This document shows positions 49,016 through 60,813 of a stretch of DNA of 64,000 bases, in pieces. This stretch comes from Pictodentalium vernedei. Lineage: Eukaryota > Mollusca > Scaphopoda > Dentaliida > Dentaliidae. The notes under the pieces were generated by a model, which saw only the letters and a program-made list of their open reading frames with translations, had not been told where the DNA came from and searched no databases. The stretch is taken from assembly GCA_031216915.1 (NCBI GenBank), contig CM062297.1:542150971-542214970 (forward strand), written 5' to 3'. Position numbers and translations under genes: made by a program. Position 1 is the first letter of the stretch, and the number at the start of each line of letters is the position of its first letter.

Positions 49016-50765
49016 CAGCCCAAATGGACCTAGGGACATGGCTTGAACAAACTTGAATCTTACCCCCCTAAGGATGCTGCATAAAAAATATCAAAAGCAT
49101 TCATCTGCTGGATCTGAAGATTTTTAAAGAAAATTCCTCATTTTGAACTAAGTTGTCATTCAGGCTCCCATAGTGAGCCCAAATATGAACCAAGGGACTT
49201 GGCTTGAACAAACTTGAATCTCAGCCCCCTAAGGTTGCTCCATGCCAAATATCAAAACATTCCAACTGCTGAATCTGAAGAAGAAGATTTTTAAAGAAAA
49301 ATTCCTCATATTGACTACGTTATAATTTGGGCTCCCACAGGGAGCCCAAATATAGACCCATGGACTTGGCTTTAACACATTTGAATCCCCCCCCCCCCAA
49401 GGATGCTACTCACCACATATCAAACCATTCCGACTGTGGGATCTGAAGAAGAAGATTTTTTAAGAAAATTCCTCATTCCGAACAAAGTTACAATTCAAGC
49501 TCCCACAGTGAGCCCAAATATGGACCTAGGGACATGGCTTGAACAAACTTGCATCCCCCCCCCCCCCAAGGGTGCTGCATACCAAATATCACAAGATTCT
49601 GCCTGCCGGATCTTGAGAAGAAGATTTTCAAAGAAATTTGTCTGAAATGCACTAAGTTCAAATTTGGGCTCCTATACTGAGCCCAAATATAAACCCAGGG
49701 GGTCGATTTGAACAAACTTAAATCAGATCCACCCCACAATGTTGCATACCAAATATCACAAGATTCTGCCTGCTGGATCTGGAGAAGATTTTTGAAGAAA
49801 TTTGCCTGAAATGCACTAAGTTTGAATTTGGGCTTCTATAGTGAGCCCAAATATGAATCCAGGTGGCCGATTTGAACAAATTGGAATCAGATCCACCCCA
49901 CAATGTTGCATACCAAATATCAAAAGATTCTGCCTGCAGGATCTGGAGAAGAAGATTTTTGAAGAAATTTGCCTGAAATGCACTAAGTTCGAATTCGAGC
50001 ATCTATAGTGAGCCCAAATATGAATCTAGGGAGCCGATTTGAACAAAATAGAATCAGATCCACCCCACAATGTTGCATTCCAAATATCAAAAGATTCTGC
50101 CTGCTGGATCTGGAGAAGAAGATTTTTTAAGAAATTTGCCTGAAAAGAACTAAGTTCAAATTTGGGCTCCTATACTGAGCCCAAATATAAACCCAGGGAG
50201 CCGATTTGAACAAACTTGAATCAGATCCACCTCACAATGTTGCATACCCAATATCAAAAGATTCTGCCTGCTGGATCTTGAGAAGAAGATTTTCAACGAA
50301 ATTTGCCTGAAATGCACTAAGTTCAAATTTGGGCTCCTATACTGAGCCCAAATATGAACCCAAGGGGCCGATTTGAACAAACTTGAATCAGATCCACCCC
50401 ACAATGTTGCATACCAAATATCAAAAGATTCTGCCTGCTGGATGTGGAGAAGAAGATTTTCAAAGAAATTTTCCTGAAATGCAGTAAGTTCAAATTTGGG
50501 CTCCTATACTGAGCCCAAATATAAACCCAGGGGGCCGATTTGAACAAACTTGAATCACATCCACCCCACAATGTTGCGTGCCAAATATCAAAAGATTCTG
50601 TCTGCTGGATCTGGAGAAGAAGATGTTTTAAGAAATTTGTCTGAAATGCACTAAGTTCGAAATCGGGCTCCTATACTGAACCCAGGGGGCCGATTTGAAC
50701 AAACTTGAATCAGATCCACCCTACAATGTTGCATACCAAATATCAAAAGATTCTGCCTGCTGGAT
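49016..50765 (+). repeat. ~167-bp satellite array
   Basis: About ten monomers sharing ggatctggagaagaagattt, gcctgaaatgcactaagttc, gctcctatactgagcccaaa, cgatttgaacaaacttgaat and accaaatatcaaaagattct. The first few are most diverged and carry C-tracts (49387, 49554). The array becomes more regular rightward and runs without a break into 50762-51487. The 80-100 residue frames here are repeat translations. Confidence 0.9.
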
Positions 50766-51487
50766 CTGGAGAAGAAGATTTTTTAATGTTTTTCCCATTG
50801 CCTACAGTGTTAAAAGTGCTGACTCAGCACTTTTTCAAAGTCCCGAAACTGTACCCTATGATAAAACCGATGGCAATTTTTTTTTACTTTCTGTTGGTCC
50901 TAAGGAAGCTTCACACCAAATAAAAATTCTCGGTGCCGTGCAGTTTTGGAGATATGGGCGTTTTAATTTTTTTCTATTTTTAGCTCCTGCGGTTCCCATG
51001 GGGCTACGGGAAAAAAAATCAGCATAAATTAGGTACTTATGACCCAATAAGCCCTCACATAAAATTTGGTTCAAATCAGCCTCTCGGTTTGGAAAATAGA
51101 AATTTTGGGCGGGGCAAAAAATTTTGCCCCTCCCATAACGACGCCAAGTATAGCCCCACAAACTTCTCTTGAACAAATCTGAGTCTACACCTCAAAAGGA
51201 AGCTGCACACCAAATATCAAGTCCCTGCTACTGCTGGTTCATGAGAAGAAGATTTTTTAAGATTTCAGCATACTTTTTGGGTGTGGCCTTACCCACGGGC
51301 GGGGCAACTTGATTTGAAGAAAATCAAATTGCGATGTCATAACAAACTATTATCTCAAATATCAATTAAATTGGTTCAGCGGTTTGGGAGGAGAAGACGC
51401 AAACACCATGTTCACGGACGAGGGACGACGGACGGTGAGTGATCACTATAGCTCTCCTGACTGAAAGTCAGGTGAGCTAAAAACCAA
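50762..51487 (+). mobile_element. Right end of pearl/Helitron-like element (copy 2)
   Basis: Same as 1-735. Here the upstream 167-bp array is visible, so the element may extend from about 49016. Terminal stem arms at 51451-51462 and 51466-51477, followed by taaaa. Confidence 0.5.
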
Positions 51488-51492
51488 GCTTA

Positions 51493-51715
51493 GAATTTTA
51501 TTACATTACGGGCCTGGAAAAGTGTAATTTGTATCTAATTTTTTAAAATTTTTATTACATTATGGGTACCTAACATTTATTACACGTTATTACATTTATT
51601 ACATTATGGGTCGTTTTTTATTACATTATGGGTTCGTATTACATTATGGGTCGTTTTTGTATTACATTATGGGTAGGTATTACATTATGGGCATTTATTA
51701 CATTACGGGTCGTAA
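51493..51715. repeat. ATTACATTATGGGT minisatellite (copy 2)
   Basis: Same array as 738-960. Confidence 0.8.
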
Positions 51716-51720
51716 CAACT

Positions 51721-53610
51721 CGTAACAGACGACTAAAGACTTTACTACCGTTATTTTTCTTAGCACCGAGAGATTACGTTTTGACCACTGCAGTAGAGTT
51801 TTTCTCACCTCCCTTAGTTTCTTGTTATAATTTATGTGGTCAGTTTTATCAAAACTTTTAGTGAACTCGATACCTAATACGTTAAATGTTTCCTCGTTCC
51901 AGTTAATTTTCCACCTATCGCAATATTTTTCTGTACAATCCTTTTTACTGCCGATCCAAACTGCCTGGGTTTTATTATAATTTATTTTTAAACCCGAAAT
52001 ATGTTTGAAAGCATCCATTGTGTTCATCGCTGCCTCCACTGACTGGGGTGATCCATCCAAGAAAAGTGATGTATCGTCAGCATATTGTGATATCTTAACA
52101 TCAATATTTCCTACTCTTATACCCTTTATTGCTTTGGTTGACCTAATCATAATTGCTAAAATTTCTGCACATATTAAGAATATGTACGGTGACAATGGGT
52201 CCCCTTGCCTGCAGCCTCTGCCTAATGGAAAAAAACGTGAAATCTGAGAATTTACATTAATGCAGGATGAGATATCATTATAGAGCGTATGTATGTAAGA
52301 TTTAAAGCATTGGCCAAAATTTAAATATTCCAAAGCCTTATCGATAAATGACCATGATATGGAATCAAATGCCTTTTCAAAATCAATCAAGAGGAGAAGC
52401 CCTGCAATATTGTCTTTTTTGTCTGAAAAATAACATCAGAAATTAATCTAATATTTTCCCCTATGTAGCGCCCTTTTAAAAAACCTGTTTGATCATTATG
52501 TATTATTAGTGGCAGCAGATCTTTTAGCCTATTTGCTAAAATACCGGACAAAATTTTATAAGATGTGTTCAGTAGCGATATTGGCCTCCAATTTTTAATT
52601 AGATGACGTGGTTTGTTTGGTTTTGGTAACAACGTTATTACACCTTGGCGTTCGGTAATCGACAGCTTTCCTTGTGAAAGTCCAAAATTTAAGGAACTGA
52701 CTAGGAAACTTCCTATATCAAGCCAGAAGAATTTAAAGAATTCTGCCGAAAAACCGTCAGATCCCGCACTTTTATTATTTTTTCATATTTTTGAGAAAAT
52801 AAAGTGCTTCCGAGTATGTTATTGGCTTTTCAAGTTTTTCCGATTGTTCTGAATTTAATTTAGGAACATCACTATTTCTATTGAAATTATCGTTATTGTA
52901 TATTAGTGAATCAATATCTTTCGTTTTATTTAATGAGTCATTAGATTTATAGAGATTTTTATAAAATGAACATATTTCATCAATAATGTGATTTTGATCT
53001 GTGTATACTACCCCGTCCTCCGATTCGATTTTGGTGATCGTTTTATTAATGAAATTTCTCCTTTCTAAATTAAAAAAATATTTACTTGGCTTTTCCCTAT
53101 TACTCGGCCAGTTTGCTCTTGACCTGATTAGGGCCCCCTCCATTTTCGTTTTTCTAAAATTTTCAAGTTCCTTTTTACTGTTCTCTATTTCATTCAACAT
53201 AGTTTCATTTAATACGTCCGAATCTTCTAGTTTAGCAATTTTCTCTTTCAATATTTGTTCTTCTTTTGACCTTGTACGTTTAAGTTTGGATGAAAATTGT
53301 ATTGTTTCCCCCCGAATTTCCATAAGTTAGGGTTCAAAAAATAGTTGATCGTCTATAAGTAAAGGCCATGAGATATCGGTTTCATTTTGAATTTTGCTTC
53401 ATCAGTGTACTGTTCTTTTACACGTTTGACTGTGTTTTTTACTATATTTATATATTCTCAGTTCGTTAAAAGGGAATTATTGAACTTCCAGAAACCCCGC
53501 CCTCGTTTAAACCCTGAAGTTTTTAGCGTTATGTATACCAAAGAATGATCAGACAAAGCAAATCTTTTTAAGTGGGTGTTCCAGAGCTTGCAGTGGTTAA
53601 TTTTTGCATG
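51721..53610 (-). pseudogene. Decayed APE-type LINE ORF2 (copy 2)
   Basis: Duplicate of 966-2858 with the same stops and the same T/A-run frame slips. A few changes are private, for example EFLNF to EYLNF and NTLDA to NTMDA in the RT palm and RTTKM to RKTKM in the linker. The YADD box is intact. Confidence 0.85.
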
Positions 53611-55175
53611 TTTGAGGAAACTGGTGTAGTAGAAGGTGTTCACAATGTTGAAAATGCAATTGTTCATCACCTAAAATACCTAAAATTGCACCTCATAGTT
53701 GCCTTTGTACGGGCGGGGGGAGGGGGGGGGGGCACTCAAATTCCTCCCTCAACTTTTCCTTGTTTATGCCCTTTGTTTGTACCTAATTACCTTTTTCATG
53801 AGAGCATGTGGAAAGTACAGTTAGCTAATTATCGGGAGCCTTTTACATGAACACTTTTTTAAAAAAAATTAAATCACAGTATGGCACATCCCACTGGTGG
53901 AAGGAGCACGTCAAGTTTCCTTCATTTTGGGGATGAATCTACATAATGAAGAAAAAACACCAAATGGCTGGAAGTGTATTTTTCCCATGCTGGCGGGAAA
54001 GGGGACTGATTAGTGGTGGAACTGGCATCGCACAGCCCCCTGTCAGAGAGGTCTAACCCCTCTGTTGTATTCTTGTACTTGGAATACCCCTGCCCCACTC
54101 CCCTTTTGAGAGGTTGCACACACATACATACAGATTTTTCATTAGCAAGACTTTACTTTCAGTTGGAAAGAGTTTGAAGTTAAAAAAATGTTGTATTTTG
54201 TTTTGTACAAAATAATAATACTTGGGTCTTCCCCTGATTTTGTGGTGATATTAATTCACCATAATGGCGATAATGCCCCACAAAGTAGAGTTTCTGAATC
54301 TCAAGCCATTTTTGTAAAATTGCATGTGGGCAAGCATGTGGTATCAGTAATTATCATCAAAGTAAGTTGATAACTGATCTTTTATTTTCCATAAATATGA
54401 ATTTGTATACACACTACTTTTACACTGGTATAAATCTTTAGTCCTGGATCCTTAAAGTTCATATTGCCACTTTTGTCTACTCTTGATTTTTTGATGGTGA
54501 TACTATACTTCCAGTCAAACCTAAACATTCACATTTTCTAATGTTTCCTTACATTTGTTTTCTTGTCAATCATTTGTATATATTTTAATCAACAATGTAT
54601 GCATGGAAAAGATGTAAAATATTTTTTAAACCCAAATCCAAAGTTTTCAGGATCCCAAAGTCGATTGCATGCAGATTTACAACTGAGATTGCTTTTATTG
54701 AATCTCTCATCAAATCAAATTCCTTGACCTGACTTCAGTTCTGATATCTATGATTTTTTCTTTTTTACTAGAACATATGTTTGTAAAATAGGTCTAATTT
54801 TCAAGGCATGTTTCTTATGTTGTGATAGTATTTTTTAGCACAACTTGTCATAAATGAAACATGATAAAATTAGTAAGTTTGATGCAACAGGACCTATTAG
54901 TTGGGCCTACTGTGATACATGTAAATGAGTAATAATACCATTAATTTATAATGGTATTTACTTTTCTCAAGTATATGTTTGATGTACATGTACACTGTAC
55001 AGGCACATTGAAACTTGGTCTTTTTTGTGTGATCATCATTTACGGCGTGACAGTCAAGTGGGTGTGATTGGTCTAGAGAAAATTCTGATTTATTAATTTA
55101 TTGTGTTTTGCACACTCTCATCTCCTGCACTTGACTATTAACGGTTTGCATGCTGTTGGCGAATATTGCTGCCAG
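53611..55175. other. Non-genic part of block A (copy 2)
   Basis: Counterpart of 2859-4419. I see no gene. Confidence 0.6.
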
Positions 55176-56056
55176 GACAGGATTTTGCTTGCCATTGATA
55201 TAAGTAGAATTTGGGCACATTTAATAAACGTTTGCCCTTATAAATTAAATGCATTTATTCGCTAATAATTTCTTATGTAAAATATAGATGAATTTTTCAT
55301 CAACTCTAATCATGGCTGCTTCACAGCAGCCATGACTAGATCTGATGAAAAATATATTGAAAATACTCAACGGGTTATAAGTTAATAATATAACACTTTG
55401 GCCAGCCGCTGATTTGTCGCGGTTCTCTAACGAGAAGGCCATGATTACCCCTGTACTCCCAACTGCCTCCCTATTCCCACGCTTCTCCTCTCCTCCCAAC
55501 ACTCGGAGACGAACTGCTTGATGATATCCCTTGTCCCATTCTTCCCAATCTCTCCGATTAGCATTTTGACCCTCTCCTTTGAGTCTCCCCCTAACCACAT
55601 GTCCTTCATTCTCCCATCCCACTTCCCCATTATACTCCCAGTGAATCTCATTCTTTTAGACTGATACTTTGGGCATTCTAGAAGAAAGTGTTCCAGGGTC
55701 TCCACCATGTCCAAGTTACACATCTGGCACTCCCTTTCACCGTCTTTCCCAATTTTTCCCCTCAGCTCCAGGGATCGCGACCTCAGCTTGAACAACAGTG
55801 ACCCCCAAAGGTGCCATCAAGGTACTCTTCAAAACCTGGCTTCTCTTTATCACGCAGGCCACCCAAAGACCTCTTAGATTTGACCCCCTCTCGCCAATTA
55901 CGGTTACAATCCTCCATGACCCTTTCTCTGACGATTTTTTTACCCTGGTTTGCCCCAACGTCCAGGTCCGAGATCTCCAATGAGTAGTTCTCTACTAGCT
56001 CCCTCACTTGGGCCATCCACCCCGTTTTGATATTTGAGTTGAAAATTCTCAGGAAC
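55176..56056 (-). pseudogene. LINE C-terminal fragment with CCHC finger (copy 4, cut by gap)
   Basis: Same as 4421-5302. The upstream part is lost in the N run. Confidence 0.8.
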
Positions 56057-56156
56057 NNNNNNNNNNNNNNNNNNNNNNNNNNNNNNNNNNNNNNNNNNNN
56101 NNNNNNNNNNNNNNNNNNNNNNNNNNNNNNNNNNNNNNNNNNNNNNNNNNNNNNNN
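56057..56156. other. Assembly gap, exactly 100 N
   Basis: Exactly 100 undetermined bases, the usual placeholder for a gap of unknown length. Repeat block A lies on the left and unrelated single-copy sequence on the right. Confidence 1.
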
Positions 56157-56572
56157 AATTACACCGGGTCGGAGAAAATCAAGCTTATCGAGACGTTTTC
56201 AAAATTTTTAGGGCAAGTTTTGAAATGTAATTTTAAAAATTCAGGCTATTGTCATCACGTGTTACGTGTTTTTAAATATATATACTGTTATAGGTACTGT
56301 ATGTATATAGTGATATATATTTATAAATTTATGTGTATTATATCCATTTTTATAGTAGGCATGGTCAGTTTATTATTTTTTTAAATAAAATTTCAAGTAA
56401 CATGCAATGAATAACTGACAGTAACACTTAATTGCATTTAAATTATATAGCACATAATATATTTTGATTTTTAAACGTTGGTCGTAAAAAGACAATAAAA
56501 AATATCACCCCTTTATCCAACGTGGATAGCACCTAGGAAAAAAATTCTTGAATAACTATAAATATTACATTT

Positions 56573-56657
56573 TGTCTCAAACATAGCTTTTGAGCCTCAT
56601 TGGAACGAGCCCAATAAGCTCATTTCATAGAGGGTTTTAAGCTATGTTTATGAGACA
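56573..56657 (+). repeat. Palindrome P1, acatag family
   Basis: Arms tgtctcaaacatagctttt and aagctatgtttatgagaca around a loop containing cattggaacgagc. Related to P2 and P3 in arms and loop, and more diverged. Confidence 0.7.
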
Positions 56658-56965
56658 AAAAATTACAATATAATAAAATTTGAATAAAGATTTTTGTATA
56701 TAGCGTTGGTTGGTTTTGGTCGTAACGTTTGGTAAAGGATTAACTTTCTTTGGGAGGGTGCAAACAGTTTTTTGGCGATAGACAAACATAGACAAGATAG
56801 GTTGTCTTTGAAATTGTTTTTGATTAAGATATGTATTGATAAAGTGGTCGACAAAACGTGAATTGACAAGTTGGGAATTGCTGAGTTTGTAATTGACGAA
56901 AAGGGAATTGACGAATAGGTAATGTGTCGTTTCTGCTAAGAAACAAAAAAGTTAAATTTCTACTT

Positions 56966-57036
56966 CCGAAAATATGGTTTACGACCCCTCGTTAGAACGA
57001 GCTTGTTTTAGTGAGGGGTCATAAACTATGTTTTGG
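56966..57036 (+). repeat. Palindrome P2, left of the RAG1-like gene
   Basis: Arms tatggtttacgacccctc and gaggggtcataaactatg, about 20 of 24 paired. The loop has gttagaacgagc, which fixes its orientation as forward, like P1. Confidence 0.75.
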
Positions 57037-57573
57037 AGGCAAAACTTTAGAAAAAAATGAATTTTTTTCATCAGTTTTGCTGTAAATATTCTTAGATCCC
57101 CCCCCCCCCCCTCCTCCCCAACTCAGTTACTTTTCACAACAACGCCTTTGTGTTTTTCCGAGTGTTCGTTGGCCACGTACCTTTGGTTTAACAATACAAA
57201 TCTACTAATGTATGGAGATTTTTTTACGTGGTGCCTACCAAGATACAAAGGTAGGCGTGAGCGTACATCAGCGGAAAGTTTTATGAATACCGACGGCCCC
57301 CCACCCACCCCCTACATTTTTGGTCAATAAAGTTGATAGTGAACAGCGCTTGAAATATTTTCTGCTAAAACCTAAAAAGTTTAAATTCCAGTGAAGGGTT
57401 TTAGAGGCACTTTTCTTGTCAATTTTTATATTAGGCACTGACTATTTCAGCAGCTCGAGCAAAATAGCCCCATATCAACCCCCAGGAACACCCCACCCAC
57501 TATTCGACAAACATCGATAAATCATATAAACAATTAGTTTGCACAATCAGTGATTATGTTTTTCCTTTCATAG

Positions 57574-58044
57574 GTTGATCAGTATTTGGTGAAGTGGAAG
57601 GGTTATGACATATCTGAGTGTACCTGGGAGCCGGCTCAACATTTAACTCCGGAGCTACTAGAATCATTTTCACATCCAGTAATAAGTGATGACAGATTAA
57701 ACAGCGCTGCGAAACTGTTTGAGCAAGCAGTTCAAAAAAGACTCAAATCGAGAAATAACACAATTACATTCGACTTTGAAGGTGATATTTGTAGATATTG
57801 TTTCGGGGTTGAAAAGGATAAATTGTTGTTTTTGTTGGACTTTGACAAGATTCCATTGTCAGAAAGCTGGTATTACAAACTGAATGATAAGGGTAAAGGT
57901 GTGAAATTAAGCTTTCCAGTGAAAATGAAATTTCGTGTTTTAACAAGAAAGGTATTTGTAGTTAAGAATGACCTTGTTGTAGAGAAACAAATGCCATTTG
58001 AACGTTTGTCGATATTATCAGCAGTTGATGCTATGGTGGTTTAG
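57574..58044 (+). CDS. Chromodomain exon (partial) and linker domain
   Basis: The exon opens right after a 3' splice site (tttcctttcatag). The in-frame codon just before it is that TAG, so the coding frame begins here. VDQYLVKWKGY...CTWEPAQHL is the second half of a chromodomain: both Trp of the methyl-lysine cage region are present, and the first strand with its aromatic residue must be on an upstream exon. About 110 residues of unassigned sequence follow (ICRYCFGVEKDK..., VKMKFRVLTRKVF...) to TAG at 58042-58044. Chromodomains tether transposases and integrases to methylated histone H3. The next frame (+1) overlaps the end of this one, so the two are probably parts of one gene joined by splicing or separated by an indel. 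It could instead be an independent chromodomain gene. Confidence 0.7.
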   Translation, partial: VDQYLVKWKGYDISECTWEPAQHLTPELLESFSHPVISDDRLNSAAKLFEQAVQKRLKSRNNTITFDFEGDICRYCFGVEKDKLLFLLDFDKIPLSESWYYKLNDKGKGVKLSFPVKMKFRVLTRKVFVVKNDLVVEKQMPFERLSILSAVDAMVV

Positions 58045-58099
58045 CTCACAACTGACCTTAATTAATTGTGTAATTGTGTTAGATAATTATTGCTTGAAA

Positions 58100-60454
58100 A
58101 TGTCTGATTATATGTCATCAGTCGAACTAATCAAGTTTGACAGTTTAATTTGTGTGGGCGATAACTCGCCTAAACTGAATAAGATATATTCAGAAAATTT
58201 GACTCTGACATTCACTCTGAGTACTATGTTTTTTAAAGAATTGTTCAGTATGAAAACAAAGTTTCCTTCCTTTTCTTACATTGAACTAATAAATACACAG
58301 CTACAATTTATGCAGCTAACATTTTCAGATAGATTAGAGCGTAGATTTTCAATTAAGACAAGTGCAGTTTCAAGTGCTTGTAGAAGGATGAGTGGCAGAA
58401 AGCGTTATGCATATGAGAGATCACTGCATAAAATAGCAATTTTTGATACGGAAGTCGAAAATGTTAAACAAATGAATTTTGAAATTACAAAATTAGTAGA
58501 AAAAAATATAGAACTGGAATTGAAATGTGAACAACTTTATGAAGATTTACAGACTGAAATGAACAAAAAAAGTGTAAAAAGTAATTTAGAGTTTGAAAAC
58601 AAAAATTTGATAGACTATGTGAGCAACACGAATAAAAGTAGGCAACTGAAGGAAATAGCGTCAAAAGCGCAAGCATCCTTATGGTTTGCTGAAGCATTTG
58701 GACTTGCACCTATGTCGCTTAAACTTAAAACGCCTTCTGAAAAAAATGTAACAATAAATTTGTCTGGGAAGCGACCATATAGAAGTCTGGAATTAGAAGA
58801 TAAGCAAAAACTTAAAGATCTAGTGTACATATTAGATAAATTTGGAGTTAGTGACACGGCCTATAGAGAGCTCACTAGCTACTGTGATGATTTACCGAAG
58901 AAATATCTTATAAGTGAATGCCGTGACAAAATAAATACATTTTTTCATTTCGAACGAACTAGTGGAGGAATTCCAGGTGCGTATATCAATCTACATGATG
59001 AAATTGTAAGATATTGTGGAAATAAACTCAATTCTGATGCAACTAATATTAGAGTTAAAATATCTGGCGATGGTTCCAAGGTCAGTCGCATATCCAGTTT
59101 TATAGTTCTATCATTTTCTTTGATTAATGATGCTCACAGTTTGTCGACTGCTGATCAAAATGTATTTGCCATAATTAATTGTACGGAAACCTACGACAAT
59201 TTAAAAAACTCTTGTCAGCCAATATTTTCAGAAATCAATAAATTAATTAAAGAAGATAGCATATCTGTTAATGGGAATGTTTATCCTCTAGAAATAATTT
59301 TCGGGGGAGATATGAAGTTTTTATAAACTGTTTTAGGTTTGGTTGGCTCGTTGGGAACATATTCATGTCCCTGGTGTAAAGTTGATAAAAGCGATAGAGC
59401 AGACTTATCGAAAGAACGTAACTTTTATCAAAGTGAGAATATGAAGAGAACTGCAACTAATTTATTGGAAAATTCTAGAAATAATTCTTATGGTGTAAAA
59501 TGTCGACCCCTCATTGAAATTGAACCACACCACATAATCCCAGACGAATTACACCTTCTACTTCGTATTTCCGATAAGCTTCTGAGGAACCTCATAGATG
59601 ACGCTAAGTCATTAGATGACAAAAATAAAATTATGGGACGTGATGTAAATGCACTCCAAAGTTTAGTTGGAAAAATTAGAGAATGTGGTGTATCATTCAA
59701 TGTATGGACCCAAAAGGGCACTCATGGTGAATTGGATTGGACTAGTTTATCTGGTTCAGATTACAAAATATTACTTCAAAAACTACCAGATAAAGTCTTC
59801 TTCTCCATTCACGATGAGACCCACGAAAAAACGGTGAATCTTTGGAGGCATTTTTGGGACCTCTACAAATTTTTAACAAAGGAAAGTAATGAATTAACAC
59901 CTGTTAATAAAATTTTTGTACGCTGTCTAAATTGGCTAAAGGCTTTTCAAGACCTTGGAGCTGTTCGAATAGGTTATAATAATGTTACCCCATACATGCA
60001 TTGTTTGGTATACCACATTCCTTATTTTATTTCAACTTATGGAAGCCTTCTCAAATACAGTGGGCAAGGTGTCGAAAAAGTCAATGATGATATAAAATCT
60101 ATTCACCAAACAAAATCAAATAAATTTGATGCCGCTATGGATGCCCTGAAGGTGAGGAAAAGAATTGAGTATCTCCGTGAGGACAGTACTCATGAGAAAC
60201 GCGAGTATAAAAAAAGAAATGACATTTACTGGGAAGATGGTATATTCAGACAACGTGCATCAAAAAAATCACGTATTTTATCGGAAATGGCTGCAGCAGG
60301 CAATGTTAATTCAACATTTTCAGATTCAAACATTAATTATCAAGAAATGTCAATGAAAGAAATTAAACAAAAGTTGAAACTGCTTGGTGTGAAAACTAAA
60401 TTGAGAAATAGAGAAAAACTTATTTCTCTGCTGATTGAACACACACAAGACTGA
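58100..60454 (+). pseudogene. RAG1/Transib-core-like protein with coiled coil and SAP-like tail, one premature stop
   Basis: A 784-codon frame broken only by TAA at 59324-59326 (codon 409). I recognise the family as large uncharacterised proteins common in cnidarians, sponges and molluscs; the function is not established. Seen (numbering from the ATG at 58100): a coiled coil at about 118-170; VKISGDG with Asp324; GGDMKFL with Asp404; Y-S-CPWC with Cys423 and Cys426; PLIEIEP...ELHLLLRISD at about 475-500; MHCLVYH with His634 and His639; GQGVEKVN with Glu659; KSNKFDAAMDALK; a basic stretch (KKRNDIYW); and a SAP-like segment MSMKEIKQKLKLLGV at about 750-782, a putative DNA-binding helix pair. 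The spacings Asp404-Cys423 (19), His634-His639 (5) and His639-Glu659 (20) equal mouse RAG1 D708-C727, H937-H942 and H942-E962. I infer a DDE RNase H-fold transposase core with an inserted zinc-binding region. The start is uncertain: the frame is open up to 57998, and an acceptor near 58120 is possible. No polyadenylation signal is obvious downstream. The stop may be a recent nonsense change or a sequencing error. Confidence 0.7.
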
Positions 60455-60782
60455 ACAATCGTTAAGGTGTTAATAGTTATTGTGTTTTATTGGATGTATA
60501 TAGCTGCACACTTACATTAATTTATTACAGTAGTGGTCAATTACGTTAGCCATGCGGGACGTCGTATTAATAACATTAAATGTGATTATGAATGAGTTAC
60601 TCCTTTCCCGTGGCGGTTGCACAGGGGGCAATGGGAGAGTGGTGTCGTTTGCCCCTAAACATAGACTTTGCATTCTATTTGCCCCTCATTCATCCGTCAA
60701 TGACATCCACATTTTCGATGTCCAAAAAGTGCCCAAGCTTAAACTAATAGCAAAAAGAAAAGACATTTGCCGAGGACATTAG

Positions 60783-60812
<30 letters not shown>
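60783..60812. repeat. C30 homopolymer
   Basis: Thirty uninterrupted C; a G9-T-G15 tract follows at 60921-60945. Confidence 0.95.

Positions 60813-60813
<1 letters not shown>

Larger units (their letters stand above)
50762..56056 (+). repeat. Block A, copy 2
   Basis: Matches 1-5302 at an offset of 50761 falling to 50755, about 99% identical by eye. Differences include an ~8-bp indel near 50880 and a 5-bp indel near 53607. The right edge is set by the assembly gap, so the true extent is unknown. Confidence 0.95.
56157..57573. other. AT-rich flank or intron upstream of chromodomain exon
   Basis: I see no coding exon. It holds two related palindromes (56573-56657, 56966-57036) and a C-tract at about 57100-57111. 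It ends in a pyrimidine-rich acceptor, tttcctttcatag. The exon coding the N-terminal half of the chromodomain should lie here or in the gap, but I could not identify it. Confidence 0.6.

Noticed and set aside
46245-50765. CRISPR array
   Set aside because: The repeats are contiguous 145- and 167-bp satellites without unique spacers, and the sequence is eukaryotic.
59315-59334. A 20-nt intron (GT...AG) removing the in-frame TAA
   Set aside because: Too short for a spliceosomal intron, and the frame continues without removal.
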